From Cyrtodaria siliqua (taxonomy: Eukaryota; Mollusca; Bivalvia; Adapedonta; Hiatellidae), in the NCBI GenBank assembly GCA_037043455.1, contig JAWPHD010004467.1, positions 62,001 to 126,000 of the forward strand: a DNA stretch of 64,000 bases, in the 5' to 3' direction. This document shows, in pieces, positions 26,401 to 38,400 of this stretch (positions are counted from its first letter, which is position 1; each line of letters opens with the position of its first letter). A program made the position numbers and the translations under genes. The notes beneath the pieces were generated by a model, which saw only the letters and a program-made list of their open reading frames with translations, searched no databases and was not told the DNA's origin.

Positions 26401-29400
26401 CCGGACCATGCACCATCGTACAGTATATATATTTTACCTGATTGACTACTCAGACATAAAGGAGTAGAACCGGACCATGCACCATCGTACAGTATATACA
26501 TTTTACCTGACTGACTACTCAGACATAAAGGAGTAGAACCGGACCATGCACCATCGTACAGTATATATATTTTACCTGACTGACTACTCAGACATAAAGG
26601 AGTAGAACCGGACCATGCACCATCGTACAGTATATATATTTTACCTGGTTGACTACTCAGACATAAAGGAGTAGAACCGGATCATGCACCATCGTACAGT
26701 ATATATATTTTACCTGATTGACTACTCAGACATAAACTACTAAACCCGAACCATGCACCATCGTACAGTATATATATTTTACCTGATTGACTACTCAGAC
26801 ATAAAGGAGTAGAACCGGACCATGCACCATCGTACATACACATGCGCTCCGATGCACCAATCAATATGAAGGTTGAATTAGAACAACTGTATTTTACAAT
26901 CGATCCAACTGTTGTATTTTTCACGGTCACGTATCCGTTGTTCATAGTTTGAGGGTAAGAACACTTCGTGAGAGCTGCAAAATATATAAAATGGCATTAA
27001 AAGAGATGCGCGGTAATCTCGACTTTTTTTAAAACTTTCTGCGTCCCGTTAATCTTTCTAAATAACTTCCATATTTGCAAATCGAAAACATTTGTTTTTA
27101 TATTACTTTTATTTAATTATATTTTGTTTTGGACCAGGGTATATAAAGTCATATAAAAATAAAACTAGTACACAAAATTGAAGTATCTTTTTTTAGTAAC
27201 CAAGGTCTACCCTACCCGGTTAATTTGATACCAGAAACATTAAATTCCAAACAATATTTGATTTTTAAAAAATATCGCGAACACACAAAGGGTCTGTAAA
27301 AAATGTTGCAAACTCCATACAAAGTAACAGTTACGGACACATTCGAGTAACCAATAAAAAGATTATTATTTTTTCGCAAACTTTCATTGTAAACGATAAT
27401 TATTGTTGATTGTTGACCTATTGTGAATTATCAACTGAGATAATAAGGGTTATGGTCGAATGTCATGGTTCAGCGATCATTGTACGGGTTCGAACACTGT
27501 CATGGTCCAAAACTTCTTTTACAGAGTGTACATAAATAGTCGGCGTAATGACACATTGTTTAACATTTTATTTAATCATATGCAAGCAGGAATAAAGTTT
27601 AAGGGATAGTGGAATAATAAATGGAAATGCAAATTTAAATTGTTGTTAAATACTTCAAGTTTATCGTGTGTCCATTTAATATGGGTTACTGTTAAGGGGC
27701 TGAGTATTGTTACTATTGTTTGGGGCGCTTGTTTCAGCCAAAGGTAGTTCTGCAGTAGCTTGAGCAATTTAAATAATGCGTACATCAATTATATATATCA
27801 TTAGAACTGGTATGTTTAGTAGTAAATAAAAATACCAAAGTTTCGAAAATCGGTTGAGAAATAAGTATTTTACAGACAAAATGATCTTTTGAAACAGACA
27901 TTTTTCCTTTTCCTATTTAAATTCCTTGTTGATGGGACAGCAGAAAATTAAGAAATTTCAAATAACTTCAGTTAGCCTTCATATTTTGCTATAAAACTTT
28001 CAGTGTGTCTTAATTTATGAATTTCGAACAATTTAAAACCATTATTTTTTTCAAATGTTTCATGCAGCAGAATTTTGCACTGAAAATGCTCCATCCATAA
28101 CGGCTTCGCATATGAAATTTTTATTTCTCAACCGATTTTTAAAAGTAAGGTATTTTTATTTACCACTAAAAATTTCTGTTACTTATGCAGGTACTAGATG
28201 AATTTTGTCTGAATAGTAAAAAACAGCTTTGGCTGAAACAAGCGCCCCAAACAATAGAGTATTTTTCATAGAGGTGACGATTTTTTTTCCATCCGAATGG
28301 CACAATGGGTTGCGTCATTTTACATTACTATAGCCTTGTTAAAATTTCTTAATTATTAGCTTAAGTACAGTTTAAAGCCTGCTTATCTCAGTAAAGAAAC
28401 ATACCGTATGAAAATGACCAGATAAACGTAAACGAAATGTGTGTCACAAGACGGGGATGGAAATGTTGTAAAAGTAACTCTCATATTAACATTTAGCACA
28501 TGGTCGATTTGAGATAATATGGTGGTTATTGCACTAGGACAGGCGGCTAGACTATATATTTGGGCTGACAGACACATAGAGTATATGAGAAATTCCCCTT
28601 CCAGAATCGCAACAATACCTTTATTACAAACTGTACATATAAGCACATATTCTAGTTAATCGTACTAAATGGTAATAGTAGCATGTGCTTTTTGGTGATG
28701 GGTTGCCTTAAATCCTGTATTATTGTCCCCAACCGTTTATTCTCGTGTTGCTCAGGCTTCTTCCAAGTCATTGATTACTAACTTTGTGGATTTCTAGACT
28801 TTTGTTAGTTATATTCATATATACATGATCATCTTTGTATTTTACTTACGGCAGTTATACAGAGCCCTTATTCGCTGTTTATCCTTTTCACTCAAGTATT
28901 TTCTTTGTCCCACTTCATCCATTGTTACACTCGGGTCTAAAATTTCGATCGATTTCAAACTTGAGGCATCTTTTGAAAACATAGTTGTACTATAGTGCAT
29001 AAGAGAGTAGTAATCGTAAGATACGTTGTTCAACCTGGCCCCTTTCTTGATATCAAAGTCTTCCAAGCTTTCTAAAATATAGAATATTAAAAACACAATT
29101 ATCAGAGCATAAATACATATCTATTTTCAAATTGCTAATACAGGCAAAGATAACTTAAAGAGGTTTAGTTAAAGTTCAAAATGGCCTTGTTTTATTATTA
29201 TATATACGTGCAATCAGTTTTACCTTATATTGTTTTTCTCTTTAGCTGCAACTGCTGCGTTTGTTAAGTACAATTATGTATGCATCCTGAGGTGTTTTTA
29301 ATCATGCATTTTTGATAAAAGAATTGAACAAAATATACGAGTATCGTTGTGTATGTTGACTTTATTGTTAGATATTGTTTTTTGATGGGATGTTTTTTAT

Positions 29401-32400
29401 TTACACTGTCTTGTCAATTTAGGCACAGAAGACAGGATACTAGCGAGGTTGTGCACACATAAAATCTATTTAAGCAAACCAGTAGGCTATATTGCCTACT
29501 GGCCGTTCCAAGTCGGTAACACTGTCTTCACCACCCTTTGTCCTTTTCACTGTATATACTGCAACGCAAAAGAAACGCAACTTGTGAATTTCCGCTATAT
29601 ATTTTATATACTGCACGTTTAATTCTACAGAATATTCCAAAGAAATCCCCAGATATTTTGTAAAAGTAAAAAAAATGTTGCAGTTAATTAGAGCCAAACG
29701 CGTACTCTGTCAATAATGAAACTTTGAAAGAATACTATTTGCTGTATTATGTGTTGTTTTAGTGTTTTTTTCCAAAAGGCAAGGTCTTACGTAGCCATGT
29801 ACCTTTCGATTAACAGCAAAGTATTGTACAAACAATATATAGCAGAAATTCCCGAGTTTCTTTGCGTTTCAGTATATGTAATTTGCTCGTTTTGTGGAAC
29901 AGTGTGGACCTACAGAGCTATTGCGTATGGGTACAGTGTGGACCTACAGAGCCATTGCGTATAGGTGCCGTGATTTCTATACGACCATTCTTCTCATCTT
30001 AAAACATCTGCATATTGAAGATGAAAATGGCCGGTAAGTAAGTCAGTCTTACCGGTAATAATATTGTTTCTTAAAATCTGTATGTATCTATCTCTGTCTT
30101 TTCTATTGTGTTCATGCCAGAAACCCAACGAGTGCATCAACTCGTGCATGACAATGCCTTTAGTAACGCAGTGGGATAAACTGGAGACGGACACCGTCTG
30201 GTTACCGCCCTGACGACCAACGTCACTCCAACATCTGTGAACAAATTTTTATTTTAGGTCGAATTCATTAGCAAGACTACACGTTAATAATATCTCTGTA
30301 CACACACACACACTCTCTCTCTCTACCCGCACAAGAAGGTGCTTTAAATTTGTTTTGAAATTTAGTAGTCACTGGTCAGGTAACCCTGATCTGGTACTTA
30401 GTAGTAGTCCCTTTTTAATTTGTAAGTACCTTTTGCATATTGATATCGTTGTATTGCATCGTTTATGATGGTACAAGCGGGCTCCGAGGGAGATATAATT
30501 GTTGACTTATTGGGTCACCAACTATAAATAAATAATTTCTTTCATTCATTCATTCGTTCGATTGTTCGTGCATTCGTGCGTTCGTTCTTTCGTTCATTCG
30601 TTCATTCACGTGTTTGTGTTAATTAGTTGAAGGAAAACAAACACAAAAATAGAGAAAAGTACCAGTTTTAATGAGTTTGTTCCGAAGAAATAATAGAAGG
30701 ATGCAGCACCTATCACGCCCCTTAACACCGGCTTAAACGATATTCTACTTTAAAGTATCTATCTCACCAACAACAGCCATAATTTACAACATATGTACAC
30801 TGTTATTTCTAAACCTACTGACGACGAGATACATGCATAACTTACATATTTTGAGAATTCAAACTATATAGACACAATATAAACGGCTTTAACCAGACAG
30901 GTCAAACCCCAAGACAGAAGTGTCGAATTATGAGTTACCAACTCATAATTAATTTTACACATATTCAGTAATGGATATTTCAAGAACCCTTGAATAAACA
31001 TAAACTTTTAATAGGCACATATACGTTAATATAGAACCTGAACACCTGACAGAGTTTTGATGGACAGTTTTGTAGTGTAATATTGTCTTTATTTGGCGGG
31101 TTAGTTTCTTTATAGCCACACCGATTGGGCTTGATGATTCAAAAGAATCTCACATTTTTTAGAATTTAAACCAATGAAAGTTAGCCAATGTTAAAGAACT
31201 TTAACATATATATTATCTTTAACTAAATGTTACCTTAATAATGCAGCGCTGAATATTTAAAATCCTATTTTCAGAAATTAAATTGAAAACCGTCACTAAC
31301 CCTTGTAAGCGTCCAGTGATGTAGACGAAATCTTGCTGGTCCTGCCTGGGTACAAAGGTTATACAACTGCCCGACCCTTCCATCAGTTCGGTTAAGGCTT
31401 GGTGGATGCATGTTAGTTCTGTCTTATCTATATTATAGTATGTAGTGGTTATAGAGGAATCACTCTGTGACTCTATTATATATTTCCACAAAACATCCAA
31501 GGCTATATCAAAATAGGGTGTATTAACAGTCTTTAAATCCATGCCATATAATGAATTGTTGAAATAAAACATTTTAAAAAAAATGGTTAGTTTATTGATC
31601 GTTTCTTAAGTCGTTGGGGGTGTTGTGCTCAATTTGCTTTGTGTTATAGAATATATATTCGAAAGCCATATATTCTTATTCCTTAACGAAGGTCTTGATC
31701 AAGATATCATAACTAAGTTTGTTTATTTTCCTTTAAATATTAGCATTGCAATCAGATGAGTGGGAAACCAGTACTAAAAAAAGTAACCGCTCCCAGATTT
31801 GTTTTTAGTCTATGCGTACTTGTTTTAGTTAATGCCGATTTATCAGGTGTCAAATAAATTAAATGCAATTAATCGTTTACTTCACTCTTTAAAGCATCGA
31901 CTTTATAAATACAACTTTTCCACAAAACAGTTAACATCTAAATGTGATGTATGACTTTGACGACTGTGGTCCTTGAATGCTATATTTCCCGTTCAACCTT
32001 TACATCTACTTTTGAAATATAATCACACAGTCTCATATTTAGAGCACTGATACATGAACTAAACGATTTTATTTTAGATGTTAGTGTGATTAAAAATTAA
32101 AGCATTTACAATAAGTATAAAGATAAAACAACTTAAAAGAAAATGACAGTAGGTACATAAGTTATACTTACTAAAGTTCGAATCCACAACGTAGGGAATA
32201 ATTCTATCAGTCCAGGTTTGTTCGGCAAAGGGTACTGCAAGTCTTAACTGTAATGTCTATTATATCATTATTCATACATAACTGTCAAACCAACACTTTA
32301 AATACCAGTTGTAATACTAAACAACATATAAATTAAGTATAAAAAGTAGAGATGGTGCAAATATGCTGGGTTTATATAATAAATCCTCAAAGGACGGTAG

Positions 32401-35400
32401 CATCTGATGCTTGTCTTAAATCGTGTCGTGCCCTTACTGGTTTGTTCTCTTGTTACTTTGGCTTCTGCCAATGATTGAGCGTTTGCTTTGTGGCTATCTA
32501 AGCTTTTGCTTATATATTCATATAAACATGATCATGTATGTTGCCTATTAATGCTGCATTGTTTGTTAGAAAATACAACATGGCATTGAAATCTTTATTT
32601 ATTGGGATGACAATAGGGTAAGAGTGAGGTTTGGTGCACCATTGAACATTGTTTAAACCCCAAGCGGCATTTTTTGCCACTTGCCGTTCCAAAGCGGTAG
32701 CCCTATTGTCAACACTTTTGTGTTTGTGATGTCATATCTTGCCTTTTATTCATCTTTATAATTGTTATTTGTTTCTATGCGTGCTTTTGGTTGACTGTGA
32801 TTATTGAATGATAGATTTCCTGTCAGACATTTATACTACTTCAACCAGAAGAGGATAATAATAAAAGTAATCAAGCCACAACATTGTAACATAAATATAT
32901 GCAAATTGTCTCAAATTTAAGACAATTATATTCAGAATTTTGGGGTATTTTCAAAATATTTATTGTCGGTACATTTTCTTTAAAACGTCTGGCTATGTCA
33001 AATTGTATGCTACTTCTTGTTGTTTTTGTAGTTTTACTGAAAATTGCATTTTTAACAGCAGGAAATTTTAGTGGGTCGCAACTTAAAGAGATTTATATCT
33101 TGTGTGTAGTAGTAATATTATAGTATTTCTGTCTTAAATATATCAGAAGAGAAAATGAAGAACGAGATTTTGCAGATTTACCTTATGTCATACCAGATCA
33201 CGCGAGATTCGAGTAAGTGCCCAATCTCTACTTCTTAGATCTATGACCACAGCAAACTTTTAAAATAAAGCATATATTTCTTAAGTTCAACATTGGAGAC
33301 TTAAAGTTCCATCACAGAATAGGGCTGATATCGTTTACTGTGATTTATATGACTCTTTATAGTTTAACTTTGAGATGAAATAAATACTTAATTCACTTCA
33401 AAACATAGCGTTCAGTTTTATTTGCTTCATTTTATGGTTTCAATAATATATTGAAATGACATATTTGGAGACGTTCTTTTCGACGACATCATTTACTCAG
33501 ATGGGTGAAACTGCCAACGCTAACCAACCATATCCTATTTTATATTAAACAGAGCTGTAGATTAATGAGTATTTGAGTATTTTACTCATACGTTTTATAC
33601 AAATACTCTCAGTTTGTTTTTAAAAACTGTGAATATCATTACTCATCAACGTATTACAAATACTCTAAACTTTAAGAACAAATCATGAGTATTATATTTG
33701 TACATATTGACCTGTGGAACAGTATATATTGCATATTTACATGATGCAAATTGTTCTAAGCAAACATACAGTGATTCGTTTTACTTAACATCCATTAATC
33801 AGAATGGATGTTTCTATTAAAATGTATTAAATGGATTCACATGGAAGCATGAACTATTTAAAAACGATCTTTACTCTGAACGTGTTCCGTGTTACTCATT
33901 CATTTTGAATCTGATGGTAAATACGTATTGCAATCGAAAATTATCTACAGCTCTGTAAACTATGAAGCATCGTCTTAGTCGTGTTATTTTCAATTAACCG
34001 TTTCTATCTTGTACCCATGTAATTAAGCCTATTATCCTATGCGGTACCCATGTTATTAAGCCTTTTATCCTATGCGGTACCCATGTTATTAAGCCTTTTA
34101 TCCTCTGCGGTACCCATGTTATTAAGCCTTTTATCCTCTGCGGTACCCATGTTATTAAGCCTTTTATCCTATGCGGTACCCATGTTATTTATTCTATGCG
34201 GTTCCCATGTTATTAAGCCTTTTATCCTATGCGGTATCCATGTTATTTATTCTATGCGGTACCCATGTCATTTATTCTATGCGGTACCCATGTTATTAGG
34301 CTTTTATCCTATGCGGTATCCATGTTATTTATTCTATGCGGTACCCATGTTATTTATTCTATGCGGTACCCATGTTATTAAGCCTTTTATCCTATGCGGT
34401 ATCCATGTTATTTATTCTATGCGGTATCCATGTTATTAGGCCTTTTATCTTTGTGGTGCCACGTACTACAATTCTAGATAAAAAAAATTATCCATTTAAT
34501 TGTTGTTTGTACCAAATTTGTTATTTTGGTTGACTGCGTTCTGTGGCGGGGATATCTTTAGTTATACGATCCTATATAATAATGATGTTATTATATTGCT
34601 TGACATAAAATAATAATGAACATATACTAATACGCGATATATGATATCTTACCGAGTTTAATGTGATCACGTTTTGATGTGCGATGAAAAGAGTGGTCAG
34701 TGATAACCTATTAAAAACTGTTCACGCACCGTGGCACTGATATTTAGAGATTAAATTGTATACTTAGTGCATGCTTTGATGGAGAGGGAACGGATGAGGA
34801 CTTTCTAATCACTATATTTCATGGCATTTAAGAACATCATGGTTTATATGTCACATTTCATAGTACGGATAAAGATAGATATGTGCATCTTTACGCTGTT
34901 TGTTAAATTTAAGTTAACAATCAGAAACGAGTTTGAACACCAAAGATCTTATAATAATATTATTAAAGTTTAAAAGTTTATCAAAAGAGGTTATGACCCT
35001 ATCATTTTTCAACGCATTGCATGTTTAGTGATTGACCTATTTACAGTTCGCCACTATGCTTTCCTCTTTGATTTGGCGATGACTGGACTGATTGAAAACC
35101 CTATGATTACGTCTACCTAAATCTTTATAGGACGGTTCCGTTTCATGTTTGTCTTTTAATCTTGTCTTGTCCTACCCGTAACGGTTTGTTCTCTCCTTGC
35201 TTTGGATTCTGCCACTTTGTAGCTTTCTAGGCTTTAGTTAAATTATATATACATGGTCATTTATGTGGTTTACCTATATTGTCTATTAATGGTGCCTTGT
35301 TTGTTAGAGATTATAACCTGGCGGGGATATGGATATCTTTATTTACACTGTCCCGTTTATTGGGATGGCAATAGGGTAAGAGTGAGGTTTGGTTCATCCT

Positions 35401-38400
35401 AGTTCCTGGTTTAAACACAAGCGGCCTTTTTTGCCACTGACCGTTCCAAGGCGGTAGCCCTATTGAAAACCCTTTTGTGTTTGTGATGTCATATCTTGCC
35501 TTTTATTCATCTTTATAGTGGTTGTTTTTTTCTCTGTGTGTTTATGGTTTACTGTCGTCCTTGAATGCTCATTTTCTTGTTTGATTTTTATATCTACTTT
35601 TACTATAACTAAGTATAGGCGCGTACCTTACTACAATGTTTTCTCTGATATATTTTGAGTCATAAAAAGGAAATTTGCAATCAAATTTGCATAATCAACA
35701 TAATTACTATTATTATACCTCACATAAAACGCCCATGCTAAATCCCCATAGACAACAATGTGTAATTTCTTACTATCTCACGCGAGGTTGATAGTATAGG
35801 GTGATAGTAAATCGCAGGGTGATAGTAAAAAGGTATCGCATGCGCAGCTTTGATGCGCGTTGGAGTGCGTACTGTTTCAGTGACGTCGTCGGCTCAGTTT
35901 GGTGAAATGCTATTTTTAATTCATCATAACTTCAAAAGTACTTTACCGATTTTTATAAACCACCACTCATTTTCTTAGTTACGTCATTTACAAGCCAACG
36001 ATATAACTGTCATAGACATATTTTAAAAAAAGTTGTTTTTGAAAGAAAAAAAATCCGGCAAAGTGAAATCTGTACTGAAAATGAATCTTATTTTGGTACG
36101 AGCGGATTTCGGTATAATAAAATAAATATCACATTCATGAGAGGGTGATAGTAAGAATGTTAACCCTTCGGATATTGATTATCCTCAGGGTGAACATTCT
36201 TACTATCACCCTCTCATGAATGTGATATTTATATATTATTACATTGCTGTAAACCTTGCGTTATGTTTGAGAAGAAGTTAAAAGTTTGAAATTCATCAGA
36301 AATTTCAGAAAACTAGCAATTAAAACATTACTGTTTTCCCATTCAACTGCAAGCAAATTATTCAACTTATGCATTTTGCAGTTTTCCTAACTTTGAGAAA
36401 CTCAATTCTGTTAGTGTAGGAACATTTCATACAAGGTATCACCACTTTGTTGATGCATACGTTTTGTATATTGTAAAAGTTGTTTTGCTTAATTTGTCAG
36501 TATAACTTTATGAATATTTCCAAAAATAGATGTGCACACTTTCTTTTGCGACTCAGTATATATAATACTGGGCCCTTATTGATAAAGCAACTTTATTGAT
36601 AAAGCAGCTTAAGTAGGAAATATTACTTAAGTCAGAATTTAAGATTTTTACATATTTTCAGATGTCCTTATTAACCTCTCGGCGACATTAAAGGGCGTCT
36701 ATTTTAAGATAGTTATATAGCTGTGGGTTTTATTTATCCTTAGCATTATTTAAACTATAAGGAAGATGTCTTAAAACAATAGAAAACGATGTTTAAAAAA
36801 TTGATACATTTGGCTTTAGTTACGATATTGCTAAGAAGCTTTATGAATACGGACCCTGGTAAACAAGTACTATAAAAAACTAGTGTTTTTTTTCCAGATA
36901 TATAACACTGAGAGACTACTCGCGTTATAACTGTTTTCTCTAATGTGTATCTTGTAATAGGCATATTATAATAGTTACCTGGTGACGTGGTGTCAAGGCG
37001 CGTAGCTCATCACCGGAAGGTCGACTTTCCGAATTACCTCCTCCAAGACCTCCTCCATGCCCAGCTCCTCCTCCATAACCTCCTCCATAACTCGCTCCTC
37101 TTGCAGTTTCCGACTGCCCAAAGTTCTATAAATCAGAGAAATCATGGTTTTGTTAGCAGAGAAATTCATGCAAGACATAAATATCACATTCATGACAGGG
37201 TGATATTAAGGACCTATTTCCAGACTATTGTATTTGTGGGGTGGGCAGAACTTGTATAGGTACTGTGAATCATTGTTAGACATACAGCTGCCAGAGAAAA
37301 TGATGGTATTCAATTTTGTTTCAATTGATGTGGCCCTCACCAAAATAGATTGTGTATGAAAAAAAAAAAGTAGGTATTTCACTAGCTGAGTTTTGGTGGG
37401 TTTTTTTTTCCTTTCTAAAAACACTCAATTATCAGCACAGTTTTATATTTAGTACAACTTCTTCATTTGCTTTTTTTTCTTCATAAAAGTAGAGATTGAA
37501 GTCTTGTATACTGATATAGCCGAGATACTGTTCAATATACCAATGCTTTTCAAATAGAAAACTTTACTCGAGCCTCAGTTTATATACCTGAGCTAATCGG
37601 TCATGTAGCATGTTAGCAGTAAATCCATGCCTGGTCAATGATCATTTATCGTTAGGGACCTGTTTCCAGCCTATTATATTTGGGGGAGGAGAAAATTTAT
37701 ATAGGTAACTGTAAATCACTGTTAGACATACAATTGCAAGAGGAAATTGTGGTATTCAATTTTGTTTCAGTTGCTGCAGCTTTTGTATGAAACCAACATA
37801 TTAAAACATAAAATCAGGTGTTTCATTTGTTGTGTTTTGGTGTGGTTTTTATTTTTCTAAAAACGATAAATTATAAACAAAGTTTGCCAACCCTTTGTGT
37901 GTTTGTGACATCACATGCCTTTATTATTACTAGTGCCATTCTTATTTGTCGTTTTGCGTGTTTTGGGGTTTACTGTGTTCTTGTGAAAGCTGCATTTCCT
38001 GTTCGATGTTTATACTTACATGTATATTGTCCAGATAACTCATTACTTTGCTTTCTTTTCTTCATAAAAGTATAGTTTGAAGAATTATATACTTCTATAT
38101 ACCTCTATACCATAGCTACTGTTCAACATATTATAGCTAATCAACATAGCAAACATGCCATGTAACATGTTAGCAGTAAATAAGCCTTCCATGCCTTTTC
38201 AATGATCATTTATCGTTGAAAAAAATAAGGCCTCAAACATGTTCACCATGGGACAATGAGCATTAATTGAGAACTAATCAAATAATAACCTTCAAACATG
38301 AAGTCAAAATAACTTCTTAAAAGAACCTACTTCCAGCCTATTGTATTTAGGGGAGGAGAGAATGTGTATAGGTAACTGTAAATCACTCTTGCATGAGTAA

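Noticed and set aside
34050..34439. 129-codon plus-strand frame
   Set aside because: It lies wholly inside a 33/24-bp minisatellite whose unit lengths are multiples of three; no non-repeat sequence and no domain.
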